Of a DNA stretch of 64,000 bases, positions 12,070 to 25,608 are shown piece after piece (the first letter of the stretch is position 1; each line of letters starts with the position of its first letter). The notes beneath the pieces are model-generated. The model had not been told where the DNA came from. It searched no databases and saw only the letters and a list, made by a program, of their open reading frames with translations. This DNA comes from Phyto melanocephala. Lineage: Eukaryota; Arthropoda; Insecta; Diptera; Rhinophoridae. Location of the stretch: assembly GCA_941918925.1 (NCBI GenBank), contig OW799233.1, positions 29,642,421 through 29,706,420 of the forward strand, written 5' to 3'. The translations under genes were made by a program, and so were the position numbers.

Positions 12070-13275
12070 ACAAGTAAGAGTGCTATATTCGGCCATGCTG
12101 AATAATAATGTGGTATAATGACCACATCATCGCATAGCTTAGATTTTGTTATTAAACGTTTAACGTCATTTATTATTCTTCTCTTTTATTTCCAGTATCA
12201 TGACCGAGTTGTAATTTTAAGATAGTTTACTGTATTTTCCTAGTAAAGCCCTTTCATTTGATACCCCATTGATGTCTTTAAGAAAAAATAATAATATTAA
12301 AACGCCATTTTGTTTCGGACACCATCTAGAGTTTTACATTTTTTCAAATTTTACTGCCCTTTAAATTTGATACCAATATTTTGGTCGTAGAAGGGGACAA
12401 AGCTATAATTACTATACATGACTCATATATCCGCCATTTTTTAAGATTCCATAATCTACTATATTCCACTAGTCATATCCTTTCCTATGATACCTTTATT
12501 GAGGAGGTACAAGTAAGAACATTTTCAATTACTAGAATTGACCCATATATGATTTAGATGTGTGACATGTTTTATGGGTGGCCATCTTAAATTTATTTCT
12601 TTTTTAAATTTATTTTACTCTGTAAGTCAGGGTCTTTCACATGTTTCTAATATTGATTTTTTTTGGTTGTCTAGAAGCTGAAAAAAATTTGAATTCCGAT
12701 TGTAAATTTTACGATATACACCGAAACGTTTTTTGTTTGCTTATATCTCAGAAGATTATAAACCGTTTTATTTGTTTTTCTCAGAAATAATTTTTAAAAC
12801 AACATTTTGATCAGTAGAACGTTTTAAAATTGTTTAGGAGCTTAAGATAACTGATTTAAAAACAATATATAATAAAATATGTAAAATAATTTTGCTTATA
12901 ACTTTGCGCAGTAGAAACTGATTTGTCAACAATTTTTTACGAACAGTTCCAAAAATTAATAATAAACGTGTTTCAAAAATATTCCAAACCTGAAAAATTT
13001 TTATTCCTGCGGTAAAAATATAGGGAAAAAAGAGCTGCAGTCCTGTATATTTTCTTATATCTTACAAAGTTATGGGGAGATTATTTTAGCTGTCAAGAGC
13101 GGTTTATAATTAAATGTTTCCATAAGATTGATACTACACGCAGGTCTATGTAGCGGACATCTTAAAGAAGATTTCATGGACAGACGGACATAATTTAATC
13201 GATTAACCAATTTAAAAGCATTCGGAATAAATATTTAAGAAATTACAAATGAAAACACATATGTGACATAGCATA

Positions 13276-13471
13276 GAGAAAGGGACCTAAGGGTAAAAAC
13301 AGGTTTTGTTGAGGAGAGCCATTTTAAAGATTAAATGATTTTTCTATTTTTTTAAATTGTTTATTAGGAAAAAAAATAAATTTTTTGTACTTCCATAAAA
13401 TCAAGTTATTTTGTTAATTTAGTAGGGGAAAAAATGAAAATAAATAAATTTTACCGTTAGGTCCCTTTCTA
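13276..13471. mobile_element. MITE nested in family C
   Basis: The ends AGAAAGGGACCTAAGGGTAAAA (key bases AAAGGGACCTAA) and TTTTACCGTTAGGTCCCTTTCT are imperfect inverses about 195 bp apart, with an AT-rich centre. Confidence 0.6.
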
Positions 13472-13584
13472 TTTGCGCTTAGAATCGTCGACTTCACTTT
13501 TATAAAACGCGCATATCTCTGGGAGGGAACACTTTTGGGGCATGGGATCTGTCTCATTCGATGCTTAGATGTTGTCCACATCAT

Positions 13585-13610
13585 CAAGGGTTAACATATG
13601 TTAACCCTTG
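13585..13610. repeat. 26-bp perfect palindrome
   Basis: The half-site CAAGGGTTAACAT is followed directly by its exact inverse. It lies about 25 bp before the end of the family C element, where the other families carry a terminal hairpin. Confidence 0.9.
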
Positions 13611-13633
13611 GCACCACAGGTGAAGGGTATTAA

Positions 13634-15030
13634 ATAAATAAAGCTTGTTTGGCAACATAGTTCTTATAAGTTATAGTCGAACCGAATAAAATAATAATAT
13701 TAAAACTCTGTTTAAAATCTGATTTTTTATTACAGTTAAAATTTAACTATAATATATGTATTACTACAAAGTAAATTAAAATTAAATGATCAAAAAGAGC
13801 CCACTGTTACGTGTGATTATTAATTTCTTAAACTTTGGCGAACCGCTATACATTAACCTCAATACCAGACAGACTACCAGTACCGCCTGTGTTTATCACG
13901 TATATAATCACATTTAAAATCTTATCTACCAGCCAAAGCCATTAGAGAACTACTAATTCAAAGTAAAATGTAGATCTCGGTTAAGATATGCTAAAATTAT
14001 TATTGTTTTTAATAAGACAATTGCCATAGTCATAGATAAAATTAAATTATTCATTAAAATTGTTTATATGTTTGAGTTAAGCAACCTAATTATTTAAATA
14101 ATTTATATGGGTTATGTGACTCATTGTTTAAAGCAATTAAGTGCCTTAATTAATTATTATAAAAAGTTCTTGAACAAGAGCCAAGATATTAAAACTTAAA
14201 ACTAAGATGCGTATTTGTTTATGCGCTGCAACAAACATATTACAATCGTATGTATTTTGTTTGTCATTAAGACAACAAATATTCCAAAGAGATCTACATA
14301 TAAGACAGAGTTTCTCAATGCTAGGTTTAGTACCATTTGTATATGCAGTACAGGTCAAAATAATAGCACAAGTAAAAAATATATTCTTGTAAGAAAAACA
14401 AATTAGGATTAAAGACGCACTTTTTTATAAATGTCGAAAACAATCATAAATTTTCTGTTGTCTGAGAGCGTGGTTATTTTTTGTAAAATTTCAAGACTGT
14501 CAGTTATAGTCAACGTGTTCAATTTTGTAAAGTCAATAGAATAGCGCCAGTTAGCTTATTCTTAATTAATCTCTTTAAAGAAAAGTGAAGAACGAAAAGT
14601 GTTTAAGTTTAAGCTTATCTTTGTAATATTAACAAAAGTCTTCTGTGTCAATATAAAACAATGGAATGCAAAAAACACTGTACAATGTATGATATAAAAG
14701 TAAAAAAAATAATCTTATTAAAAGGACTGTTTTTTTCAAAGTGGGTTGTATTTCGAAATAAGAAAATTACTTAACTATTCCATTAAATGCATGGAGATAT
14801 GATACTAAAGTTGAATCAGGAATTATTATTATGCCGTCAATTGTGAAAATTTTTCGTCGTAGACTACAATAAAGCAAACTCAACGCTTGCAGTTTATGAA
14901 TTACATCACTTATAATATTGATGTGCTTTGTTCGAAGATTCAAAAATTATTTTTCATGCAAGCTAATGATCTCAAAAAACCATTGGATAAACCGGCAAGT
15001 GTGGTTATTGTCCATCGTAGACTACTGTAA
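13634..15030. other. AT-rich intergenic
   Basis: No coding region is recognised. A segment near 14860 (TCGTAGACTACAATAAAGCAA) is a second copy of the sequence into which the MITE at 15031 inserted. Confidence 0.5.
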
Positions 15031-15245
15031 GGCCGAGGCCACGCAATTAGCGGCAAGGCGGTGAGCGGTTAGCGGTAAATTAAAACATATGGAATACTAC
15101 TGAAGTGGCCACGCAACGAGCGGCATTTCTGGGCGACTAAGCGGTGCCGCTAAGGAATATAACTTGTTCTAATTTCAAACTCGACGCTCTGCCGCTCACC
15201 GCTCAGCCGATCACCGCTTTGCCACTCATTGCGTCGCCCACGGCC
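15031..15245. mobile_element. PIF/Harbinger-like MITE, 215 bp
   Basis: The terminal inverted repeats begin GGCCGAGGCCACGCAATTAG and, from the other end, GGCCGTGGGCGACGCAATGAG (about 40 bp each, imperfect). The element is flanked by TAA at 15028-15030 and 15246-15248. The related unoccupied sequence near 14865 reads GACTACAATAAAGCAA, supporting TAA as the duplicated target. A 3-bp TAA/TWA target is typical of PIF/Harbinger. The body is far richer in GC than its surroundings (repeated GCGG / CCGC). Confidence 0.75.
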
Positions 15246-15248
15246 TAA

Positions 15249-17886
15249 AGCAATATCAACGCTTGCAATCTATAAAAGTTGCCACTACTTTTTTGCTAAG
15301 CACGTGGCCAAGCGATTGTCTTTTGTAAAAGCATATGTAATTTTACCACTTGAAAAATGAATAATATTTCTAAAGATATGTAAATCGAAAATCGTCTGTG
15401 TGGTAGAAGTAGAGTAACCGACTCGGTTTTGCTTATTAATTATATTTGATGTATGTGTGGTTTTTGGAAAAACCGGTTTTTTTTATTTCTTCAGCCAGCC
15501 CTTTTTCCATATGTTGATTTTTCATATGTCGAATACAATGGTTTCTTTACCCACAAAAGCCGTTTTTTTTTCATTTTTAAAGTATATGTTCATATATCTT
15601 TATAACCAATCGTACCATAGTACATTTATTACTAAAAGAATTTCCAAAAATCTGAATACTTTTTCAATACTCTTCGATAATACAAATAAAGTTTTTTTTT
15701 AATTGTTTATTGGATATCAAGGAGACCTTTTTTCTGATACAGAAGTAAGTATTCCGTCGAAAATTTAAAAAATAAATTTGTTTTGAAATATGTGAAATCA
15801 AAATAAAAGAAAATTTTTATTATTTATTTAGTTTACCTGTAATGAGTACCTTTTTAAATTCAACTAATTAAAAACCAAATTAGTCAACTGGTTTTATGTC
15901 ATCGATTGCATTTCGAAGATATCATTTTTATTATAATTTTTTTACAATATTTTTAGTTTCTTTATCATGGAATTATATTTGATATTTGAGAACTGGTTAT
16001 CCGGTTTTTTCCCCATTTTGAAAATAACTGTTTTTTGTTTCTAAAATTTAAACTACATATTCGAAAACCGGTTTTTAAAATAAGTCAAATAATCGATCAC
16101 CCTAGTTAGAAGCTAACAATTTACAGGTGTTTACAAAAAAAACTACTTGATTTATATCAAGGAGTATGTGAAAATTTGATCTTTAAATCACGCTGTGTAT
16201 AGGGCATTATAACAAAAGCGCCGAATTTAAATTTGACACCATTTTGATAATACGAGTTGTATGGCAATTTTTTCTAGTGATCGCGCTATTTGAAAATATA
16301 GAGAAGTATTCAAACAAACAACACTTTAACGTATTCTTAAATCATGTGTGGTCTGTACGTAACACCTTTCAAAAAAATCACGGCTCAACTCGTATTAAAA
16401 AAAATTGTGGAAAATTTTAAGCCGGCAATCTTGTTGGGACTCCTGCTATATGTATATGAATATATAATTTTTTTTTGCTTTTAAAATATATAAATGAGCA
16501 TTTTTTAAGATTTAATAGTCGATAAAGCGTATGTGCCGAAATAACTCACAACACTGAAGTAATTTTTCTTAAACAAAAAAATTAAAATGTGTTTTGTTTT
16601 TTCTGTTGATAAAAATTTAAAATGAAATTTTAAACTTTAAGATTAATAACTTTCATAACACAATTAGCTGAGCTACACCCAATTTTATTTAATTTGTCTG
16701 CTTAGTTTTAAATAACCCTGAAATTAACGCTTCATAATGCACTGTTAATAATGGATAATGGAGAATACGTTTAAAAAGAAAACAACTAATAAAATTATTT
16801 TTTTTCGAAAATCAAAGATAAAACAAATTTTCTATTAGAAACAAAAACATAATAATATCTTATAGTTTCTTGTACGTGTTTTATACTGTAGTTTTTACAG
16901 TAGTTGACCAAAGAAACTCAATAACTTTAAAACTTGATAACATAATAAACAATGTGCATTAAAAAAAAAAATTTTTTTTATATTATGTAAATTCAGTAAA
17001 TAAATTAATAATATTCAACAAAATCTTTATGTTGTATGTAGTAAAATCATTTTAAAATTACGAACATTTTTCATAGCTTGGGAAACACTCTGTTACAGTA
17101 TTTCACAGATCGGGTGTTGGTATGGTTTAATATTTGCAATCATTGTTATTAAATTTTGACCATATGTGTCATATTTTTAAAAAACATATTTAAAATATAT
17201 TCTACGAAAATTTATTTATTGCATTTAATATTTATTAAGTTAAATATAAAATTATTTGTTTTCTTTTCTTTGTTTCGAAGTGTGTTTGTGAAACTGATAC
17301 AAACCTGTTACTTATAATTTCGAATACATTGTCTGTGGGTGTTTACTCGTGAAGTAATACATATTATCTGTGTGTATACATATACTATGTTAAATACATA
17401 GTAAATATGTACAATATATTTATATATTTGTTTTCTTACTTTTTTAATAAACAAATATTTTTATATAGCTTTTATCAAACTTATAAAAAAACAACAACAA
17501 TAATGTGTGTCTTTTTAAAGATGTCATGAAAAAAAAAAAATTTTAATTCTTGTTTTTAGTTCAGAATATGTTGCATGTAATTTTTTTTAACTTCTAAATT
17601 GAATATCCAAAGTATAGTTAAATAATAATTTTGAAGTAAGAGTCATGTTATTCTGCAAGAACTTTCATTATTCTGCTTTTTGTAGATTGTAATTTTTATA
17701 TGTTTAAAGAAACTTATACAGTTTGTAGTCCAAAATATTTTAGTACTTACAATGTAAAGCTTATGCAAAAGAATTAAACAAAACGTGTATAAAGGTTTTA
17801 ATAAATAAACTTATGTTCCCTAAATATCTGGACGTTCGTTGAAAGACATAACTTTTGAATTTAATAGTAAAATTGTAGGTATCTGT
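15249..17886. other. AT-rich intergenic
   Basis: Only short, low-complexity open frames are present. I see no gene, RNA gene or complete mobile element. Confidence 0.5.
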
Positions 17887-17887
17887 A

Positions 17888-18185
17888 GGGTGGGTCAAAC
17901 GTCACCATGAGGCTTAAAATGTACATTCTTGATTATATATTTCCTTATTTTTCAGATTTTTTAATTAAATCTTCGAGAATAAATGATGGAGGGAACTACA
18001 ACTCAATAAAAATAATAATAGAATATTGTTATTTAAATCAACGATCTCTTATTTTAACGCAAAGAGCTTGTCGTCACGATTTAATGTCGGAATTTCGTCC
18101 TCTAAAGCAATGAATCGTAGCTTAGATCTCGTCACGACCAACAATTTACTGCAAGAAATTTGCTTTTAAGTAAAAAGTTTGTAGG
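17888..18185 (+). mobile_element. Mariner-like element, 5' part only
   Basis: It starts after TA (17886-17887) with GGGTGGGTCAAACGTCACCATGA, the terminal repeat seen in inverse at the right end of the element at 154-1710 (key part GTCACCATGA). A transposase N-terminus follows. The right part is missing beyond about 18185. Confidence 0.6.
18004..18113 (+). pseudogene. Mariner-like transposase N-terminal fragment
   Basis: The frame reads IIEYCYLNQRSLILTQRACR and then RHDLMSEFRPLKQ before a stop. The pattern (I.EYC..NQRS...TQRA.R) is the N-terminal helix-turn-helix of insect mariner-like transposases. Only about 36 residues remain, with no catalytic domain. Confidence 0.55.
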
Positions 18186-18187
18186 AT

Positions 18188-18206
18188 GGGGGGGGGGGGG
18201 GGGGGG
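18188..18206 (+). repeat. 19-base guanine homopolymer
   Basis: Nineteen consecutive G, followed after TGTT by GGGG. It stands out strongly in DNA that is otherwise about three quarters A+T and could form G-quadruplex structures. Confidence 0.95.
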
Positions 18207-20954
18207 TGTTGGGGCGTAGGTGGCGATCTTGGTGGAACTGTCATCTGTATCTCACTCTTGATGTCTGCTTTGTTTTTTTTATATAGATTTCATTTCTTTT
18301 TATTGTGCTTATTCGTGGGCTGTAATGGTGGGTTGGAACCTTCCCCATGCATGCCAACCAATCGAAAACGTTGATTTATTCTGTTATTTGGGAGGTTTAA
18401 CTAAAGAAGAAGATCGAAAAATTATATTCTCACCGGCATAAACAAACCCATTTAAACTTTCTAATTTTCATGTTCTGATTAAAAATCCGCCACAATATCA
18501 AAGAGGACCAAGATGACTAGAATTATTTAAAATGACCGTCTGTGGTCTATTGTAAAGAAACAAAATTTTTTTTAAAAAAATCTGGGACGTATGTAAATAC
18601 GGATGGTCTGCTCATACCCTAATAAAACCTGCAAATAATATGGCAAGGCAAATTATGCAATGGAATCCGCATAGCCTTCCTCCTTACACATGATGATAGA
18701 AAATTGATCTTGAAGATGGTACATTAGTTACCTAAGTTGGTTCGAGCATTGGATAGAGTACAAAAGAATTAAATTGTTGTGGCTTTATGCTCCTTGCTGG
18801 AGTCTAAAGGAAGTTTTTTGTGTGTTGGAAAATATCAAAGCAGACGTCCCCTCTTGACTCCCTTTGCTATTAAGTGATTTCATAGATACAAATCGGCATG
18901 TCTTTCTTTGCTGAGTTCCGTTCTTTAACAGATGTTTTCTCTAGACTAGAAAACGATTTCACATTGCCAACTAGTGATTTCCGACAATCCTAGTCGCAAG
19001 TGCTTTGTAATCCCAGCATCTTAGTTGGACTAAAATGCCTTCTAAATGGTGCGCTTTGAGTGTTTAATAACTTTTTTTGTTTCTATAATCTACATTTAGA
19101 ATGGTAAGAGCGTATATAGTAATATGTTAGAAAAAGTTACCTGTCTCAAAATCAATTAAATTAGTGTTATGCTATTAGAGTTATTAAATATAGTTCACTA
19201 AATTCATTATTAACTGTCCAAAGAAGATTTATGTTAAAGAATCTTTTTACAAACATAAATATCTACAACACCATCGAACTTTTTAAGTAGTTTTACTCTA
19301 CGTTAGAGGGCTTTTTTTTAAATATTTTGTAACGGTTACTTACTTGATTTTCCATTTTAATTTCTCCATCAAACCAACGTTAAAATTCATGTTGCTAAGA
19401 TTTTAAGTGTTTCTTTGCAGCTCGATACGAAAACTTATTAACAACAATATAAACTTTTATGTTTTGTATAGTGTTTTACAAACAAATAAGAAACAAATAC
19501 AAAAATTTCTATTACCAGTTAAGTTAAACTTTCTTTGTATTTATATACAAATTACAACAAAAAGCGATTATGGAGTTGGTTGTTCAACTCATACACATTA
19601 ATCCAATTAAGTATTTAGTCACTGCTGACACACTAAAAAATTATTATTTTTTTTAACCAAAAGAAGCTAAAGAAGTAACAACCGTATTGTATGAATTAAA
19701 AATTGAAACTGAAATAAAAAAATATCATAATAAAAAAAGTAGCGTAAAAACACTGAAATGTGGTTGATGATCAAGAAAAAATAAAAACAAAATAAAAAAT
19801 TAAAAAAAATAAAAATAAAAAAACATTGAATTCAACAACAAAAACATTAACAAAGTTATGGAGCTAAAGTAACGTATGGAGCTGTGTATTCTGTAGTGGC
19901 GTTTATGCGGTGGCGTGTGGCATTGTTTTCAAGCACCCATCATATTTAGATTGCATGACTGTATATTCACTTATACTCATATGGATCGTACTCAGTGATA
20001 AGTAGTGTAAACAATTTTACGAATTTAATCGGTTAATGATTAAATGCTGTGTGTGTTTTTTTTAATGTATATCTTTATAAACATTTTAGGAATAGAATCA
20101 ACTGTTTTAAGTTTTTGTTTGAATTAGTGAATTTTTAAAAGATAAATGTACATTGTGCATATGTTTTTTATACATACATATACTGACTAAATACCAAATG
20201 GTAAAATATTCCTACATACTAGGGAGTGATTAATTAGGACGTCGAAAGGTATGGGGCTAATCCAAGTAAATAGTAAGTTTCCTGTCTTATGGTATTTATA
20301 ACAAAACATATAATACAGAAAAAAACTGGAAAAAAATGCTGGATAATTAAAAATGAAAAAAAAAAAAACGTTTAATGAAACAGCTAAGTGGAAGATGTAC
20401 TTTCTGCGTCGACCACTATATTGTAATTACACAGGTCTACACACGATATGCTGGCCTAAACATCAAAGCCAAATTGTGTATAGGGCGCCGAACACATAAC
20501 TCTAATCAGTGGGCTATAGTTTTCAATATATAGCATTATTTGCAAAATTAAAAAAGTTCCAGAAATTAAAAACCACATATTCAAAGAAACCCACATTTTA
20601 AAGAAAATACGAAGCTTATCAGTAAAATTCTCTTTAAGATATGCTATATTTAACTACAATATTTGAGAGATATTGTTAAAGTATGACAAACATATAACAT
20701 GTTCTCTCTACAAAAATTATTAAATTTTTATTGAAAAATAAAGTGCTAAAAGAAAACTAAAAAATATATAAATTTTATCCGATGGGACCAAAATTGTTTG
20801 TATATAATTTTCCTAAACTAAACAGAGCCAAAATAAGAAACAATGAAATAAGATTTCAATTTCTAATAAAATAAACATTATTTTAAAAGAACAAAATTTT
20901 ATGAATTGTATTTTCTACGTCTATTTTGTCAAATGTGAACATAACTTTAGTTAG
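18207..20954. other. Intergenic, no gene recognised
   Basis: Bases 18210-19060 are less AT-rich than the rest and may be a decayed retroelement, but no frame could be assigned. The remainder is AT-rich with A runs (19660-19850). Confidence 0.4.
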
Positions 20955-21330
20955 CTACAAGTCAGAGTGCTACTATCGGCAGTACGGATTCTGTTAATAC
21001 CGTTCACTATCATAAACAAAGCATTAATTTCACACTTGATGTTACAAACCATTTTGCTCTACTATTTTCGACGCCATCTTTGATTATAACTTTTTCATAG
21101 TATACTGTATTCCATCGGTCAAGCCCTTTCATTTGAAACCAATATTAAAGGAGTTAAATTCTCATTATATCATTATATATTATATTATTGAGAAAAAAAT
21201 TATCCACCATTTCGTTGCAGACGTCATCTAAGATTTTATACTTTTTCTTATTTTTTCAAACGAATTTGTTACCTTTTCTCAGTAATAATTTCCAAGTTTA
21301 CAATTTGCCATGTAATTAAAGAACTTTGTT
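20955..21330 (+). mobile_element. Diverged family C relic
   Basis: It begins ACAAGTCAGAGTGCTACTATC, a diverged form of the family start, followed by stretches that align with 12120-12360 (AGCCCTTTCATTTGA, CACCATTTCGTTGCAGACGTC, ATCTAAGATTTTATACTTTT). The end is not clear. A reversed family start (TGCCGAATATAACATTTTTACT) lies near 21970. Confidence 0.45.
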
Positions 21331-22748
21331 AAAATTATTTACTGAATTTTTTTTTATTAAAACTTATTTATTTTACCAATATTATTATGAGATTATGAGA
21401 ATTTACAAACAGTATTACAACAATTAACATCTGATTAATTAAATAAAGAAACTACTAATATCACAGTTTTAAGGAAAAGTTGTTCATAAAAAACCTCGCA
21501 TCAACTTAGAAGTTATAAACAATTTTAAAACAATCATTTAAATGTATCTTTTAAACAGAAGACCATCAGTAGTTGTTCAGAAAATTTCCTATTATTTCAA
21601 AATTTGACGTTCAGCATTTTCCATTGAATGATAGAATCAGTTCCCTTGTCATTGAACTAAAAATTTTTAAGTCAAAGTTTCTATGTAGAAGATAAGTGGG
21701 ATATCTTAAGTGTAGATTGTGTGTTATTTTCATATTTTTTTTTTGAATAACCAATAACCATAGGTCATAACCGGACGAATACACATTGTGTAAATAAGCA
21801 CCTTGGTCTTTATATTAAGTTTAGATCTCCCAATCCAAAATGCATCCAAAATTAAATTGCGGATATATTGGATATATTGAATAGTAGAGTAGTGGCATAC
21901 ATCTTTTATCGAAATTGATATAGCATAAAATTTTACTCTAGGTGAAAAGTATTATCAGATTCAACACTGCCGAATATAACATTTTTACTCGCTTTTGCAA
22001 TTGTAATTGTATTAAAAATTTCCAAAACAAATAAAAAATTGTTACTAAAAAGTCAGAAAAATCGAATCGAATAACTTAATTGCTAAATAAGTTAATATAA
22101 AAATCACTAACTACTTTAACTGTGTATAAAGTACGTGTGCGTATGTGTTGATCATCTAACTGACTGTGTGTTAAATGTCTTTCTGTTAAGCATCTGCTTT
22201 TTTAAATAAACTAAAAAAGCTTAAACGATAAAAAAAGCTAAATATTATAACAAAACTAAAGTGAATTTAACAAACTGACTGATACAGAATACGTAATGAA
22301 TAAATGGATCACATAAGGAAATTTGTTATTGCTTATTTATTTCGAAATATTTTTATTTTAATATTAAAATTATTTGTATAGAATTTTTAATTAGTTTATA
22401 CTATCCTTTTTAGTTGTATACTTAACTATTTTAACGAATATTGGCAATTAAACAATTTGTCTGTACACTGACGGTCACACATACCTGCAAAAATAACTTT
22501 ATAAAAAACACACTTTTAAGAATTTTTTTTAATGAAATTTAAATTAAAATTTGTTAAGAGTTTGCTTGTATGAATTTATGTATGTTACTATGTGTTTACA
22601 GTGTACATCAGAGATGCCATTAAAATTTGTTGGACCAAATCCAGTAGATTTTTTAATTTGTGCTTAACTTGGTAGTCTGATAGGTTTTTTTTAATTTTTT
22701 TTTAGAAAATTACTATCTTAAAATGTAGAACGCATAATCAAAATAAAC
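21331..22748. other. AT-rich intergenic
   Basis: No gene is seen. The reversed family-start motif near 21970 suggests a further degraded element of the A/B/C group. Confidence 0.4.
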
Positions 22749-23451
22749 ACGCAAAGAAAAATCATGATTACGACATGATCACGATGGTCATATTATATTC
22801 TCTGTACTAATATAAGGTTGCCGAAAACAAGTAATAGTTAAATTTATTTTATTTCATCATAGGTTTTGTCACGATAATCAAGCCTTTATTTGAGTTTTAT
22901 CGTGTAATGTTTACTTTTCGTATAAATTTCAATGTGATTGACGTTTAAAAATAGTATGATTAAAAAAATTGTTATGACGAAAATAACATTATATTCAAAA
23001 GCATTTAAAATTACAAAAAATCATTAAATAATATGTGAGAAAACGGTATGATTAAAAAGAAATTAAGGAATGTTCTTTTATAATAATATTTTGATTTCAA
23101 CTGCTCTTCTTCCTGCTGATAAAAATTTTATTATTTTAAAAATATGAGATGTCAAAAAAATGAACAAAAGTTTTTAAAAATTTAATAAATTTCAAAAAAC
23201 ACGAGAAAATATAAAAAATATTGCTATAAAAACTGCAATTAAAATTGTAAGTAAAATGAAATAATTTGCCGTTAAAAAGCAAAGAATGTCGGTTTCAACT
23301 ATAATCATATATATGGTTATTGCATGATACCTTAATTAAACATAATAATGATAATTGGCAACCATTATATATTTAAACGATAATCATACAATTCAATCAT
23401 AGTATGATGATCTTCAATTATGGTTACCACAACCATATTTTTTCTTTGCGT
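22749..23451. mobile_element. 703-bp element with terminal inverted repeats
   Basis: The left end ACGCAAAGAAAAATCATGATT and the right end (reverse strand) ACGCAAAGAAAAAATATGGTT share 13 perfect bases and then imperfect similarity. The interior is AT-rich with no coding frame. Superfamily unknown. Confidence 0.55.
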
Positions 23452-25608
23452 ATACAAAAATAATATTCGGAAAACACTTGAAGTGTGAATTAAAGTCAGT
23501 AGGACACAATTTCAGAGATTTGAGTTTGAAAAAGCTTTTGTAATCATAAACATTTTATTATGAACATGGTGCAAAATATGTTTTAAGTATATTCATTTCA
23601 CTAATGTAACCCTTGCAAAAATGTAAGTTTGCCTAAACTTGCTTTTGTTGGCGTGAGCACCATTTTATTGAAAATGTGATGATATTGTGATTGAAGCATA
23701 AAGAAGCATTCAATAATTTCGCAGGACCGGTGACGTAAATATGTTTATTGTATTTATATGAGTGCTTAAAAACCTCTTTACCTTTTTACAGGCAGAAAAC
23801 ATATATTGCAAAAAAAATTTAATCAAAAAAGAAGTAATCATAATCTAAGAGTAACATACTATGATCGAATTTTATGATTGTGGTTAAAATGTATAATGGA
23901 TGTCAGTTATTGTGGTTAAAATATAAAATGGATGTCAGTTATTCCATCGATGCCTATTTAGCGTGTTTCAACAACCTAAAAGTAGAATTTGTGTACATCT
24001 TTTTTTTTAATGCGCTAGACTATGGTGATTTACTCAAAAGGTTGAACTATCGGAATGATGCAATATTTTTACCAACATTTACAAATAATAATAAAATTTA
24101 TTTGGTACAGTTGAGCTTTTTTGTTCAATTCGTACCTAAAAATTTATGGATTATTAAGAGAAAATTTAAGTATCGACTAAACATGAGATTTGAAACAAAT
24201 TAAAAGATCCTCTATTATCCGATAATAAATATTGTATGAAACTTGTACGTGGAAATAATTAATATATTTAAAATAACAAACATTTAATTTAAATGAATAA
24301 CTCTGCGAATCCTTTTTTGATTAAAAAATTTAGGCAATTTCGAGAAAAATTTCAAAACTAAAAAAGCTTGTCTCAATATGTTCTTAGATTTTAATACAAT
24401 ATTAAACATTTTAAAGGGTGTTAAAATTCGAAGTATTAATGATCAATGAAAACCGCAGCAGGAAGATGATTCGAAAATTGTTGTGGCGGAAAATTTATCT
24501 TTAACACGTAGATTTAACCGAATGGTGCCACTGCTACACATCAAGAGAAACATCGTACTACTTTACGTAAAGAACAAGTGACTAATAGACAATTTTTTGT
24601 TGGGTTTTTGAACAGCAATAATTCAACAATATTTTAGAAGCTTAAAAAATTTTAAGGCTGATATCAGCCTTAAACTACAGCAAATTGAAAATCGAATTTG
24701 AGAATTTTGGTTAAAAATTGGGAACCTGATACCTAATGTTTGGAGACCCTATGCTAAGCTACTACAAGCATTAACAAAAAATCAACTTTACCCGAGCTAA
24801 ATTCGAAAAAATATCTTTGAGGTAATTAAAAAAATTATAGGAATTCATTGAGTAGCGAACACAAAAACGATGCCTTCTTCCCCATCAATATATAAACTAT
24901 ATGCTCCCTTCCAGATGTTCATACTATGGTGTCAAAAGTAAAATTGAGAGAGTTGTTTATTTCTTTAAATATATCACTCATATTTTGTTTTTAAATTTCC
25001 TAAATTATTTTTGTTTAATAAAAGTAAAAAAAAAATGGTCATACAAATCGAATATATTGGATTTGGTTAGAATCAATTGCTTTAGTTAATAGTAAGAGTA
25101 AAACTTTAATTTTATGTAGTAGATTAAAAAGATCTCTGGTGAGTCACTAGTATCCAATTGCTGACGGGGTATGTTTGTATAATATGAGAGTTGAAAAATT
25201 TCATTGTTGTTATAAAAATTTCACTTTTGTTGCCATGAGTAAACAGCCGGTTTTTGTTTATAAATATTATTGTTTTTTATTGTTGTGGCTATTTCTTTCT
25301 TCCCTCTCTTAAACGAATATCAACTTTATGTTTTATTTCTGTTTTCTTTGTATTAGAGGGTATGAGTAATTTCTATAAAAAAGACAGCTGTTTTATATAA
25401 AACAGAGGTGCCAAAACAATTTTTTTCAATAAGAATAATGTGGGAATTCATAAAATTTGTTTAAAATATAATAAATAAAATACATATGTCTGGAACATTT
25501 CGGCTATAAGTTTTCGGGTTTTTTTTTTACCAAAAATTAAGAGTAATTTTGTAGGGGTGCTACAAATGAAACAGTGATTCAATTTAGTTGAAAACGTAAT
25601 ACAGATTT
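23452..25608. other. AT-rich intergenic
   Basis: A 109-codon frame at 23874-24203 has AT-driven composition and no recognisable domain. A 32-bp tandem pair lies at 23879-23942. No gene is called. Confidence 0.5.
23879..23942. repeat. 32-bp tandem duplication
   Basis: Two adjacent copies of a unit starting TGTGGTTAAAAT and ending GGATGTCAGTTAT, with two or three differences. Confidence 0.7.

Larger units (their letters stand above)
12070..13633 (+). mobile_element. Dispersed element family C
   Basis: It starts AACAAGTAAGAGTGCTATAT, as in families A and B, but its body is different. It ends GGCACCACAGGTGAAGGGTA, matching the end of family B. A diverged relative is at 20955. A 26-bp perfect palindrome (13585-13610) lies just before the end. 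A smaller inverted-repeat element is nested at 13276-13471. No coding frame. Confidence 0.55.

Noticed and set aside
18600..19060. Possible LINE endonuclease start (RQIMQWNPHSL)
   Set aside because: Only one short motif, surrounded by stops in all frames and no other retroelement domain.
23874..24203. 109-codon open frame
   Set aside because: AT-driven composition, no domain, no splice or transcription signals, and it overlaps a small tandem repeat.
24480..24640. Mariner-type DGATAHTA-like motif (PNGATATHQEKHRTT)
   Set aside because: The similarity covers one short motif, with no terminal repeats or neighbouring transposase sequence found; too weak to annotate.
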